Origin: Geodermatophilus pulveris
GTDB lineage: Bacteria; Actinomycetota; Actinomycetes; Mycobacteriales; Geodermatophilaceae
Reading direction: 5' to 3'
DNA length: 64,000 nucleotides
Assembly (NCBI RefSeq): GCF_900188375.1
Contig: NZ_FZOO01000005.1
Span: forward strand, 62,001-126,000
A program made the position numbers and the translations under genes. Numbering within the stretch: the first letter of the stretch is position 1; each line of letters starts with the position of its first letter. Shown piece after piece: positions 32,610 to 41,528 of this stretch. The notes under the pieces were generated by a model that was not told where the DNA came from, searched no databases, and saw only the letters and a program-made list of their open reading frames with translations.

Positions 32610-33266
32610 TCAGGGTGGCTGCCCCCGGGCCGGCGGGGACAGCGGGTCGCCGCGCGACCGGGCCGGTGCGGCCGCCCGGGCTCCCCGGGGCCGGGCGCCG
32701 CCCTGCGCGGTCCTCGGTGCGGGGGCAGGCCGCGCTGCCGGCGACTGCCGGGCGAGCGGGGCGACCACCGGGACGCGGGGGTGGCGGGCCGGCCGGGGGG
32801 CCCGGGCCGGACGGGGCGCCGCGGCGGGGGAAGGCGCCGCGGGCTGGATCGTGGGGGTGTCCGGGAGCTCGGTGAGCACGACCGGGCCGTCGGGGCGCGG
32901 CGCCGGGGCGGCCGGGGCCGGCCGGCCCCAGGCCAGGTGGGCGCCGGCGGGTCCGGCGCCCCAGAGCGCCAGCCGGCGGACCAGGCCGCGCACCCGGGCC
33001 CGCAACCGCGGGCGCGGCGCCGGGGCGGGGTCCGGTGCGGTCCACGCCGGGGCGGGTGCCGGCTCCGGGGTGTCCGGGCGCGGGCGGGGCGCCGGCACCG
33101 GGACCGGTCGGACGGCGGACGGCCGGCGCACCGGGCGGCGCCCTCCGGCTCGGGCCGGGCGGGCCGTGTCCCGGACGGGCAGCGGCTCGGCCCGGTCCAG
33201 GAGGTCGAGCAGGCCGCGGAGGGACAGGTCGTCGGTGCGCTGGGCCAGTGCCCGGTCGTTCGCCAT
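32610..33266 (-). CDS. Proline/arginine/alanine-rich protein, hypothetical
   Basis: 218 residues. ATG at 33266 is preceded by AGGAGG five bases away, a strong ribosome site. The first ~35 residues look folded (MANDRALAQRTDDLSLRGLLDLLDRAEPLP); the rest is Pro/Ala/Arg-rich with a short amphipathic patch (RLRARVRGLVRRLALWGAG). No transmembrane segment or known domain. It shares an upstream sequence block with the ORF at 34912-35483, suggesting common control. Unknown function; the low-complexity tail is probably disordered. Confidence 0.55.
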   Translation of the reverse strand: MANDRALAQRTDDLSLRGLLDLLDRAEPLPVRDTARPARAGGRRPVRRPSAVRPVPVPAPRPRPDTPEPAPAPAWTAPDPAPAPRPRLRARVRGLVRRLALWGAGPAGAHLAWGRPAPAAPAPRPDGPVVLTELPDTPTIQPAAPSPAAAPRPARAPRPARHPRVPVVAPLARQSPAARPAPAPRTAQGGARPRGARAAAPARSRGDPLSPPARGQPP

Positions 33267-33355
33267 GACGTCCTCCTGTCGTTCGCCGCGGTGCTGCGGA
33301 CAGGGAGAACGGTAGGGACGGCGGCGTCCCGCGACGGCCCGCTGCGACACCTCCC

Positions 33356-33437
33356 CGGGGGCGTGTGACCGAACCGTTGCGGCGGCCTCCCGGGGGCGCC
33401 GGTGACCCCCCGCAGCCGGCGGGGGCTTGTCGACAAG
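33356..33437 (-). promoter_or_regulatory. Shared upstream block, copy A
   Basis: Reading on the plus strand: GTGACCGAACCGTTG, 22 bases later GGTGACC, and about 22 bases later GTCGACAAG. The same three elements at the same spacing occur at 35568-35647. It lies 90-170 bases upstream of the proline-rich gene starting at 33266 and also upstream of the divergent APC permease remnant (start 33587). Confidence 0.45.
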
Positions 33438-33586
33438 CCGCGCGTCCCGAGCGGGGAACGCGCTGGTCACCGGGTCGGTCACCCTGCGCCGCGGACCGAC
33501 GCGCCCGGCGTGTCGGGGTCGGCCTCCCGGCGGCGGTGCGGAGCGGACCGGCGTCCGCCCGCGCGCCCCAGCGCGCAGGACCCCCG

Positions 33587-34911
33587 ATGAGCACGCCGGA
33601 GGCGCCCCCCGCCGACCAGACCGGGACCAGGCTGCGCCGCGCCGTCACCGGGGAGCTGCTGCTCCCGTTCGTCCTGGGCGACGTCCTCGGCGCCGGCGTC
33701 CACGCGCTGGCCGGCTCGGTGGCCGCCGAGGTGGGCGGGGCGATCCGGGTGCCGCTGCCGGCCGCGCTGCTGCTGGCGCTGCTCACGGCGGCCTCGTACG
33801 CGGAGCCGGCCACCAAGTACGCGCGGGCCGGCGGGTCGGCGGTCTACGCCGAGCGCGCGTTCCGGCCGCCGGTCATGGCCTTCCTCGTCGGCTTCTGCAT
33901 GCTGGCCGCCGGGGTGACGAGCGCGGCGGGCCTGGCGCCGGCCTTCGCGGGCGACTACCTGGGCGCCCTCCTGGACGTGCCCGCCACGCCGGCCGCGCTG
34001 GTGTTCCTGCTGCTGGTGGCCCTGCTCAACGCCCGCGGCATCGAGGAGTCGCTGGGCGCGAACGTGGTGATGACGGTCGTCGAGGTGTCCGGGCCGGTGC
34101 TCGTCGTCGTCCTCGGTGCGCTGGTGCTCGGCCGCGGGGACGGCGACCTGGGCCGCACCGTGGAGTTCCCGGCCGGGTGGCCCCGGCCACGGCCGTGCTG
34201 GCCGCCGCGCTGCTGGCCTACTACTCCTTCGTCGGGTTCGACAGGTCGGCGAACACGGCCGAGGAGGTCCGGGACGTGCGCCGGTCTACCCGCGGGCGCC
34301 TGTTCGGCGCGCTGCTGGCCGCCGGCGCGGTGTACGTCCTGGTCGGCCGGGCGGCGTCGGTCGCGCTGCCCCCCGACCGGCTCGCCGCCTCCTCCGGCCC
34401 GCTGCTGGAGGTGGTGCGCGCCGCGGACGCCGGCGTCCCGGACCGGCTGTTCAGCGCGGTCGCGCTCGTCGCGGTCGCCAACGGCGCGCTGCTCACCATG
34501 ATCATGGCCAGCCGGATGGCGTACGGGATGGCCGAGCAGCGGCTGCTGCCCGCCGTCCTGGGGCGGGTGCTGCCCGGCCGGCGGACGCCATGGGTGGCCA
34601 TCGCCGTCACCACGGCGGTCGCGATGGGGCCGAGCCTGGCCGGGGATCTCACCACCCTGGCCAACACGGTCGTGCTCCTGTTCGCGTGTCTCAGCACGAA
34701 CACCGCGGTGCTGGTGCTGCGGCGCGACCCGGTGGCCGCCGGGCACTTCCGCGCCCCCACCGCCCTGCCCGTGCTGGGCATCGCCTCGTGCCCGCTGCTG
34801 CTCGCGCAGCACGAGGCCCGGGTGTGGGGGTTCGCCGGTCCGCTGCTGCTCGCCGGCGCGGTGCTGTACGCGCTCACCCGGCTGGCCGACCGGGGGTCCG
34901 GGGTCGGCTGA
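33587..34911 (+). pseudogene. APC family amino acid permease with one-base frameshift
   Basis: ATG at 33587 starts an APC permease: LLLPFVLGDVLGAGVHALAGSVAAEVGGAI (helix 1 GAG motif), helices 2-5 and LLNARGIEESLGANVVMTVVEVSGPVLVVVL. At 34175-34177 the frame is lost. Adding one G to the GGG run restores EFPAG-VAPATAVLAAALLAYYSFVGFDRSANTAEEVRD and the rest of the protein to the stop at 34911 (about 442 residues in all, normal length). So the gene is complete except for a single-base deletion in a G run: either a true recent pseudogene or a sequence error. Confidence 0.8.
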
Positions 34912-35483
34912 CCGCGGAGGGCGCGCCCGGCGGGTGGCGCGGCCGTGCCGTCGGGTGGACGGGCGTGGGGGAGGCGCAGGAGCCCGGGCGGCCCGCCGTC
35001 GCGGTGCCACCAGGCGCGCACGCGGTCCGGCCAGCAGCCCGGCGGGGACGGCGGCGGGCCGGGCGGGCGGCGCGACGGGTGCACCGGCAGCGGGCGCATC
35101 GGCCGGCGGGCCGGTGGGCGCGCGGGGGCCGCCGTCCGGACGGCAGGGACCGCGGCGGGTGCCGGGGTGCGCGCGGACCGGGCCGGCGCGGGCGCCGGCG
35201 GGTCGACGACCGCCGCGACGGGCGGCGTGGTGGGCTCCGGGACGGGTGGCGGCGGCGCGGGGACCACGGACACCGCCCGGTGCACGGGCCGCACGCGGTG
35301 ACGCGGGTCGGCCGGCCAGGACCCGGGGGCGGCGGTCCGGTGGACCGCCCGGTCCCACGCGCGCGCCTCCGCGGTGCGCTGCGCCGCGGTCCGCCGCGGC
35401 GCCGGGCGGGTCGCCAGGGCCGCACGAGCGTCCGCCGCGCGCTGCGCGGCGGTGCGTCGTGCCACGGGCACGGGGGCGGGCAT
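34912..35483 (-). CDS. Proline/alanine-rich ORF, 3' end uncertain
   Basis: ATG at 35483 with GAGGAG six bases upstream opens MPAPVPVARRTAAQRAADARAALATRP; the motif RRTAAQR-A-ARA occurs twice in the first 40 residues. Then follow a Pro-rich stretch (VPAPPPPVPEPTTPPVAAVVDPP) and a tail with WPDRVRAWWHRDGG. Third-position GC stays high to about 34930, but no in-frame stop is met until 34221, deep inside the APC gene on the other strand; a frameshift near the natural end is likely. The end given here is therefore nominal. Shares its upstream block with the gene at 32610-33266. Function unknown. Confidence 0.4.
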
Positions 35484-35567
35484 GGGGTCTCCTCGGCAGG
35501 ACCGCCGGCTGGACTGCGATCCGCGGGGAACCGTAGGTCCGGGCCGCCCGGCGCCCACGCCACGGAC

Positions 35568-35647
35568 GGGGGCGCGTGACCGAACAGTTGTCCGGGCCCC
35601 GGCGCGGCGGGGTGACCGCGCCGCGCACCCCCTCGAGGGTCGACAAG
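35568..35647 (-). promoter_or_regulatory. Shared upstream block, copy B
   Basis: GTGACCGAACAGTTG, 21 bases later GGTGACC, about 22 bases later GTCGACAAG (plus-strand reading), matching copy A at 33356-33437 in sequence and spacing. It is 85-165 bases upstream of the proline/alanine-rich ORF start at 35483. A CTAC(C/G)GTTC element is also common to both upstream regions, nearer the start codons. Confidence 0.45.
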
Positions 35648-35751
35648 ACGCCGCCGGACCGGCCGGAACGGACCGTTGCCGTGACCGGTCACCCCGGCGG
35701 GTGCCGCCGTCCCCGGCGTGTCCGGGGCGGCGACTCTGCTGGGATGGCGGC

Positions 35752-36705
35752 GTGGCCGACCCCATCCCCCTCGTGATCGACACCGACCCGGGCATCGACG
35801 ACGCGCTGGCCGTCCTGCTCGCGGTGGCCAGCCCGGAGGTCGACCTCCGGCTGGTGACCACGGTGCACGGCAACGTGGACCTCGCGCAGACCACCGACAA
35901 CGCGTTGCGGGTGCTGCACCTGGCCGGGCGGTCCGACGTCCCGGTGGCCGCCGGTGCCCGCGACTCGCTGGTGTACCCGCAGCCCCGCCGGGCCGGCCAC
36001 GTGCACGGCGAGACCGGGCTGGGCGGGGTGCGGCTGCCGCCCTCGCCGACCGCGCTGGACCCCCGGCCGGCGGTGGTCGCGCTCGCCGACGTGCTGACCG
36101 CCGCCAGCGAGCCGGTGACGGTGGCCGCCATCGGCCCCTGGACCAACATCGCCCTGCTGCTGGCCGCCTTCCCCGAGGCCGCCGAGCGGATCGGCCGGCT
36201 GGTGCTCATGGGCGGCTCGGCGGGACGGGGCGGCAACGTCACCGCCGCCGCGGAGTTCAACGTGTGGGCCGACCCGGAGGCCGCGCAGCGCGTGCTGGGC
36301 TCCGCCGTCCCCACCGTGCTGGTCGGCCTGGACGTCACGCTGCCGACCGTCCTCGACGCCGACGGCATCGCCCGGTTCGCCGCGGCCGGGCCGGTCGGGG
36401 CGACCGCCGCCGCGGTCCTGCAGCAGTACCTCGACCACTCCCGCAGCAGCTACGGCACCACCGGCGTCGTGCTGCACGACGCGCTGGCGCTCACCGAGGC
36501 GATCGTCCCCGGCACGCTGGGCACGGTGCGCCGGGACGTCGTCGTCGACACCACCCTGGGCGCCGGCCGCGGCCAGACGCTGGTCGACCGGCGCGCGCCC
36601 TCGCGGGCCCCCACCGCCGTCGACGTGGCCGAGACCGTGGACGGCGCCGCGGCGGCGGACTTCCTGGTCGACCGGGTGGCGTCGCTGGCCCGGGCCCTCG
36701 GCTAG
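35752..36705 (+). CDS. Inosine/uridine-preferring nucleoside hydrolase
   Basis: 317 residues. The N-terminal DTDPGIDDA (residues 10-18) is the calcium-binding signature; VTTVHGNVDLAQTTDNALRVL, AIGPWTNIALLL, VLMGGSA, AEFNVWADPEAA and LHDALAL (late Asp ligand) complete the active site. It cleaves the N-glycosidic bond of ribonucleosides, giving base and ribose, which fits the purine salvage/catabolic colour of the window. GTG start at 35752. Its TAG overlaps the TAG of the convergent GAF-ANTAR gene in one CTAG. Confidence 0.92.
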   Translation: MADPIPLVIDTDPGIDDALAVLLAVASPEVDLRLVTTVHGNVDLAQTTDNALRVLHLAGRSDVPVAAGARDSLVYPQPRRAGHVHGETGLGGVRLPPSPTALDPRPAVVALADVLTAASEPVTVAAIGPWTNIALLLAAFPEAAERIGRLVLMGGSAGRGGNVTAAAEFNVWADPEAAQRVLGSAVPTVLVGLDVTLPTVLDADGIARFAAAGPVGATAAAVLQQYLDHSRSSYGTTGVVLHDALALTEAIVPGTLGTVRRDVVVDTTLGAGRGQTLVDRRAPSRAPTAVDVAETVDGAAAADFLVDRVASLARALG

Positions 36706-37400
36706 CGCGAGGAGCGGCCGGAGCTGGTGGCCGCCACGATGCCGACGGCGATGTCGCGCAGCTTGCGGTTGTAGCGCTGGGAGGCCTCCCGCAGGATGTC
36801 GAAGGCCTTCTCGGCGTCCACGCCGCGCTGGGCCATGAGCACGCCCTTCGCCTGCTCGATGACCGCCCGCGTCTCCATCGCCAGCCCCATGTTGCGCGCG
36901 TGCTCGGTCACCCGGTCCTGGGCGTCGGCGTTGACGACGGCGACCGCGACCGCCTCGGCGACCGCCCGCGCCGCCACCCGGGACTCCTCAGACGCGAACG
37001 CCTCCGGGTGCGTCGAGTAGACGTTCAGCGCGCCCACCGTGCTGCCCTGGTAGGGCAGCGGCGTGGACAGCGAGCTGCGCACCCCCACCTCGACCACCCG
37101 CCGCACGTAGTCCGGCCAGCGCTGCTCGGTGGTCATGTCGTCGATGCGCAGGACGACGCCGGCCCGCGCGGCGTCCAGGCAGGGGCCGTAGCCGCGCTCG
37201 TACTGCAGCTCGTCGGCGGTGAGCGCCAACTCCCCGGTGTGGGCGGCGGTGAAGCCCCGGTCGTCGCGGACCAGCGTGATCGACGTGGACTCCGCGCCGG
37301 GGATGCTGCGCGCCGCGATGTCGGTGACCTCGCCGAGCACCTCGGCCAGTCCGCGGTCGGCGAGCACCACCCGGCTCAGGTCACGCCACAGCGCCTCCAC
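36702..37400 (-). CDS. GAF-ANTAR antitermination regulator
   Basis: 232 residues. An N-terminal GAF domain (~20-150: TSITLVRDDRGFTAAHTGELALTADELQYERGYGPCLDAARAG, STPLPYQGSTVGALNVYS) is followed by an ANTAR domain (~165-225: ARNMGLAMETRAVIEQAKGVLMAQRGVDAEKAFDILREASQRYNRKLRDIA). ANTAR binds dual hairpins in nascent RNA to prevent termination; the GAF part senses a ligand or redox state. GTG at 37400. The divergent gene 140 bases away is an RsbW-like kinase, a frequent type of neighbour in stress-signalling loci of actinobacteria. Confidence 0.92.
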   Translation of the reverse strand: MEALWRDLSRVVLADRGLAEVLGEVTDIAARSIPGAESTSITLVRDDRGFTAAHTGELALTADELQYERGYGPCLDAARAGVVLRIDDMTTEQRWPDYVRRVVEVGVRSSLSTPLPYQGSTVGALNVYSTHPEAFASEESRVAARAVAEAVAVAVVNADAQDRVTEHARNMGLAMETRAVIEQAKGVLMAQRGVDAEKAFDILREASQRYNRKLRDIAVGIVAATSSGRSSR

Positions 37401-37539
37401 CCCCGCCAGTGTGCCCGCCCGGGCACGGCCGCGGACGGCACGGCACCCGGCGGTGCGGGAACCCCGGGCGTCGGCCAGGATGGTGCGGCGGCCGGGCGGG
37501 GACCCGGCCGGCTCCCCAACACCGGTGGAGGAGGTCGTC

Positions 37540-38040
37540 GTGGGCCAGCAGCCGTGGCCGCGCGAGCCCGTGCCCTCCCTCGCCGGGGACGTGTGGCACT
37601 GGCAGCTCGAGGCGATGCACGTCGTCTCCCGGGTGCGGGCCGACCTGCGGGCGAGGATCGCCCACCCCTCGGTCTCCTCGACGTCCACCGACGACGCGCG
37701 CGACGGGCTGCTGCTGGTCTTCGAGGAGCTCGCGTCCAATGCGCTGCGGCACGGCGGGGGCGCGGTGCGCGCGCTCGTCGTCGCCGGGACCGACGGCTGG
37801 CTGCTGGACCTCAGCGACGAGGCCCCCGACCACCCCCCGATCCCGGCCGTCGACCGCGACCCGGCCCTGGGCGGCATGGGCCTGCACCTGGTGGCCCAGC
37901 TGTCCACCGCCTACGGGTGGGAGGGCCGGCCCGGGCGCAAGCACGTCTGGGCGATGCTGCCCAACGGCCTGGCCCCCCTGGAGCCGGCCCAGGACCGCGT
38001 CCCCGAGCCCCGCGCCGGCGACCACCCCCGCCGGGAGTAG
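37540..38040 (+). CDS. RsbW-like anti-sigma factor ATPase
   Basis: 166 residues. GHKL ATPase: HWQLEAMHVVSRVRADLRARI, N-box VFEELASNALRHGGG, LDLSDEAPD, DPALGGMGLHLVAQLSTAYGW, RKHVWAMLP, then a Pro/Glu-rich tail. GTG at 37540 behind GGAGGAGGT. Its likely partners (STAS, PP2C) are not adjacent. Divergent from the GAF-ANTAR gene, so the two may answer the same stress. Very similar in plan to the protein at 31552-31974. Confidence 0.85.
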   Translation: MGQQPWPREPVPSLAGDVWHWQLEAMHVVSRVRADLRARIAHPSVSSTSTDDARDGLLLVFEELASNALRHGGGAVRALVVAGTDGWLLDLSDEAPDHPPIPAVDRDPALGGMGLHLVAQLSTAYGWEGRPGRKHVWAMLPNGLAPLEPAQDRVPEPRAGDHPRRE

Positions 38041-38080
38041 GACCGACCGACGGGCCGCGGCGACGAGTGCCGGGACGGGC

Positions 38081-39790
38081 TCAGCGGGTCGAACGGCCTC
38101 GGTGCAGGGGCCCGCGCCGAGCTCGCGCGGAGTGGGGGGCACCGAGGTCCTCCTGGGCAGCTGGACGCGGTGCCGTCCGGGAGGACGACGGTGCCATCGC
38201 CCGGGTGACGGCGGCGCAGAAGCGGTCGTGGTCCTCCCGCACCTCGGCCATCGGGGCGAGCACCTCCTCCTGCGCGACGGCGTCGACCGCCGCGTACAGC
38301 CGCTGCTCGACCCGCCGGGCCCGCCGCCGCGCGCGCAGCCCGACCAGGGGCCGGACCACCAGCGCCAGCAGCACCCCGGCCAGCAGCCCGCCCACCAGCA
38401 GCAGGGTGGGCAGCGGGATGCCCTCCACCCGGGGCAGCGGGACGACGTCGTCGAGCTGGAAGAACCCGAGCGCGACCAGCGCCAGCAGCCACAGCGCCCC
38501 GGCCAGCGCGACCAGGGTGAGCAGCCACTGCAAGGCCCCCACGCCGCGCTGCCACAGCGGGGTGCGCGGCGAGCCGAGGTCGGTGCTGCCCACGGCCCGG
38601 TCCAGCCGGTCGGCCAGCTGCTCCTCCGACACCTCGACGGTGCGCCGCAGCTCGTCGCGCCAGGCCTGCGGCAGCCCGTCCCCGGCCGCCTCCCGCGCCG
38701 CGCGCACCGCCCGGGTCACCCCTGCCCGCTGCACCGCACCGGCCGTCGGCAGCGACGTCCGGCCCACCGTCTCGCCCTCGCCGCGACCCAGGTGCAGCCG
38801 CTCGAGCGGGTCCGGGCGCAGCCGGCGCACCCACCGGACGACCGGCCACCCGGTGGTCGCCGTCCCGCTGCGGCGCACCGACCGCTCCACCGCGGAGACG
38901 ACCGCGGGCACGCCGGCGGCGTCGGCCAGGGCGCCGGTCAGCTGGTCGTGCTCCGCGCGGCCCACGCCCCCGCCGGCCCCGGGGCGGGCCGGGAGACCAG
39001 CAGCGCAGTGCCCGGACAGCGCCCCGGCCGTCCCCCGCACGTCGGCGGTCAGCCGGTCGGTCGCCGCCCGCCGGGCGGACACCCGCCGGGCCAGCTCGGC
39101 GCGCAGCTCGCCGACTCCGGCGCCGGTGCGCGCCGAGACGGCCACCAGGGGCGTGTCGGCCAGGCCCTCCCGGTCCAGCAGGGTGCGCAGGTCGGTCAGG
39201 CAGGCCCGGGCGGCCGCGGCGTCGAGCCGGTCGACCTGGTTGAGGACGACGAGCAGCACGCCGGCGTGCCCGGCCAGCGGCAGCAGGTAGCGCTCGTGCA
39301 CGGCGGCGTCGGCGTACTTCTCCGGGTCGAGCACCCAGACCAGCACGTCGACCAGCTGCACCAGCCGGTCGACCTCCAGCCGGTGCTCCTGCTTGACGCT
39401 GTCGTGGTCGGGGAGGTCCAGCAGCACCAGCCCGTCCAGCGCCCGCTCGGGGGCGTGCCGGTGCCGGCGGGGCACCTGCAGCCAGTCCAGCAGCCGGTCC
39501 TGGGGCTCACCCCAGACGGTGGCGTGCGCGACGCCGGTGGTCGGCCGGCGGACGCCGGGGGTGCTCACCTCCGCGCCGGACAGCGCGTTGAACAGCGTGG
39601 ACTTGCCGCTGCCGGTGGCCCCGGCCAGCGCGACGACGGTGGCGTCGCCGAGCGCCTCGCGGGCGCCGGCCTTGGCCAGCAGGGCGCGGGCCTCGCCCAG
39701 CTCGGGCAGCTCCAGGCGGTCGCCGGCGACGTCGACGGCCTCGCGCAGCGCCGCCAGCCGGTCGGTCAGCGGCGGCGTGCGACCCCTCAT
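38081..39790 (-). CDS. Dynamin-like membrane GTPase (second of pair)
   Basis: 569 residues. P-loop ALAGATGSGKSTLFNAL (57-70), G3 LLDLPDHDSV, G4 LNQVDRLD. After a helical middle, two transmembrane segments (LLTLVALAGALWLLALVALGFF and PTLLLVGGLLAGVLLALVV) precede a basic helical stretch and a short Arg-rich tail. This is the YfjP/DynB-like type. Its ATG overlaps the stop of the first GTPase (ATGA at 39787-39790), so they are made together. Streptomyces has a comparable adjacent pair (DynA/DynB) that supports sporulation septa; a similar membrane remodelling role is inferred. Confidence 0.82.
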   Translation of the reverse strand: MRGRTPPLTDRLAALREAVDVAGDRLELPELGEARALLAKAGAREALGDATVVALAGATGSGKSTLFNALSGAEVSTPGVRRPTTGVAHATVWGEPQDRLLDWLQVPRRHRHAPERALDGLVLLDLPDHDSVKQEHRLEVDRLVQLVDVLVWVLDPEKYADAAVHERYLLPLAGHAGVLLVVLNQVDRLDAAAARACLTDLRTLLDREGLADTPLVAVSARTGAGVGELRAELARRVSARRAATDRLTADVRGTAGALSGHCAAGLPARPGAGGGVGRAEHDQLTGALADAAGVPAVVSAVERSVRRSGTATTGWPVVRWVRRLRPDPLERLHLGRGEGETVGRTSLPTAGAVQRAGVTRAVRAAREAAGDGLPQAWRDELRRTVEVSEEQLADRLDRAVGSTDLGSPRTPLWQRGVGALQWLLTLVALAGALWLLALVALGFFQLDDVVPLPRVEGIPLPTLLLVGGLLAGVLLALVVRPLVGLRARRRARRVEQRLYAAVDAVAQEEVLAPMAEVREDHDRFCAAVTRAMAPSSSRTAPRPAAQEDLGAPHSARARRGPLHRGRSTR

Positions 39791-41499
39791 GCCCGGTCCC
39801 GGGCCGCGGCGAGCGCGGCCGCGGCGGCCCGCAGGCGGGCCGGCGCCTCCGGGTCCGGCCCGGTGCCGTCGACGAGGGCGTCGAAGCGGCCCTGCTCGTA
39901 GCGCAGCAGCGCGTCGGCGCGGGCCTGCAGGTCCTCCCGCGCGCGGGCGGCCAGCGAGCGGACGGCGGCGTCGCCGAGCAGCGCCTCCAGCAGCCGCTGG
40001 CCGACGGCGGTCGTCGAGCCGGCGACCACGACCTCCCCGCCGGTGAGCCCGCCGGTCTGGGCGAACACGGCGACCATGACGACCGCGCCGGTGCCGTTCA
40101 CGCCCCAGGAGAGCACCCGGGCCCGGTTGCGCTTGCCGGCCCCCTCCTCGCGGACCAGGTCCAGCACGTAGCCCTGCCAGTCGCGCACCTGCGCGGCGGC
40201 GGCCTCGGGGAAGTCCGGCGACACCCGGTCCAGCTCGTCGTCGGCGGCCGACATCAGCGCGGGGCCGCCGGGCAGCGCCCGCCACGCGGTCACGGTGCGC
40301 TCGGCGGCGCGGTCGGCCTCGGCGCGCAGCAGCGTCTCGACGCTGCTCTCCAGCGCGCCCTGCAGGTCGTCGGCGGGCGAGGTCCGGCCGGTGAGCGCGG
40401 CGCCGACCCGGTCCCGCAGCCGGCCGATCGAGCTCTGCAGCGAGCGCATCCACTCGCCGGTGCCGACGAACTCCTGCCACCGGGCGAGCACCTCGCCACG
40501 CAGCAGGCTGCCGCTGCGCACGCCCTCGCCGATCCCGTCGTAGGCGGCGGTGTAGGCCGCGGCGGCGGCCTGCCGCAGCGCGGCCGCGGCCTGCTCCTGC
40601 TCCTCGACGGCGGCGGCGACGCCGGCCACCCGGTCCTGCAGGCTGGCCAGCGCGCCGGTGAGCGTCTGCCGGACCACCGCGGCGCGCTGCCCCTGATCGG
40701 CGGCGAGCGCGTGCAGCCACTGCCGCAGCGGCGCGACCTGGTCCGGGGGGAGGAAGCCGTCGACCAGCGGCCGCTCCTCGACGACGAACAGCCGCACCCC
40801 GGACAGGCCGGCGCGCGCCAGCATCCCGGCGAGGTCGGGGGCGATCTCGGCGGCCGCGCCCGCCGGCACGCGGTCCAGCACGACGGCCAGCGCGGTGCCC
40901 CGCTCCTGCGCCGTCCGCAGCACGTCCCAGGGGACGGCGTCGGCGTAGCGGGCCGCGGTGGTCACGAAGACCCACAGGTCCGCGGCGGCCAGCAGCTGGG
41001 CGGCCAGCTCCCGGTTGGACTCCACGACCGAGTCGACGTCGGGTGCGTCCAGCAGCGCCAGGCCCGGCGGGACGTCGTCCCGCGGCACCAGCTGCAGCGT
41101 GCCGGGCCCGCCCTGCGGCTGCCCGTCGGTACCGCCGGTGACCCGCGCCAGGCCGGGCAGCACCCGGTCGCCGGAGAAGGCGGCCAGGTCGGCGCGGGCG
41201 CAGACCAGCACGGGGGCGCGGGTGGTCGGCCGCAGCACGCCCGGCGCCGTGACGCGGGCGCCCACGATGCTGTTGACCAGCGTGGACTTGCCGGCGCCGG
41301 TCGAGCCGCCGACGACGGTGAGCAGCGGGGCGTCGAGGTCGCGCAGCCGGGGCAGCAGGTAGTCGTCGACCTGCTCGACCACCCCGCGGGCGGCGCGGCG
41401 GGCGGCCTCGCTGCCCGGTGTGGCCAGGCCGAGCGGCGCGGCCGCGACGGCGTCCCTCAGAGCCGTCAGGGCCTCGGGCAGGCGGGCGGGGGCGGTCAC
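39787..41499 (-). CDS. Dynamin-like GTPase (first of pair)
   Basis: 570 residues. P-loop TVVGGSTGAGKSTLVNSIVG (62-80), G3 LLDAPDVDSV, a weaker G4 (AVVLDRVP). Long helical region with Ala/Gln/Glu-rich heptads (EEQEQAAAALRQAAAAAYTAAYDG) and a hydrophobic region ~470-510 (NGTGAVVMVAVFAQTGGLTGGEVVVAG) that may touch membrane. Often annotated as an ABC transporter because of the P-loop, but it has no ABC signature. Coupled to the next GTPase by ATGA. The PilZ gene upstream on the same strand ends 30 bases before... its start side, so one transcript from PilZ through both GTPases is possible. Confidence 0.82.
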   Translation of the reverse strand: MTAPARLPEALTALRDAVAAAPLGLATPGSEAARRAARGVVEQVDDYLLPRLRDLDAPLLTVVGGSTGAGKSTLVNSIVGARVTAPGVLRPTTRAPVLVCARADLAAFSGDRVLPGLARVTGGTDGQPQGGPGTLQLVPRDDVPPGLALLDAPDVDSVVESNRELAAQLLAAADLWVFVTTAARYADAVPWDVLRTAQERGTALAVVLDRVPAGAAAEIAPDLAGMLARAGLSGVRLFVVEERPLVDGFLPPDQVAPLRQWLHALAADQGQRAAVVRQTLTGALASLQDRVAGVAAAVEEQEQAAAALRQAAAAAYTAAYDGIGEGVRSGSLLRGEVLARWQEFVGTGEWMRSLQSSIGRLRDRVGAALTGRTSPADDLQGALESSVETLLRAEADRAAERTVTAWRALPGGPALMSAADDELDRVSPDFPEAAAAQVRDWQGYVLDLVREEGAGKRNRARVLSWGVNGTGAVVMVAVFAQTGGLTGGEVVVAGSTTAVGQRLLEALLGDAAVRSLAARAREDLQARADALLRYEQGRFDALVDGTGPDPEAPARLRAAAAALAAARDRA

Positions 41500-41528
41500 G
41501 CCCCGGGACTATCCCGCCGGGGCAGTTC

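Noticed and set aside
34221..34911. Extension of the proline/alanine-rich ORF antisense to the APC permease
   Set aside because: Sequence there codes for permease helices on the plus strand; antisense composition is Ser/Thr/Arg-rich noise.
39787..41499. ABC transporter ATPase
   Set aside because: Only a P-loop and GTPase-type G3 are present; no LSGGQ signature or Q-loop, and a dynamin-like layout.
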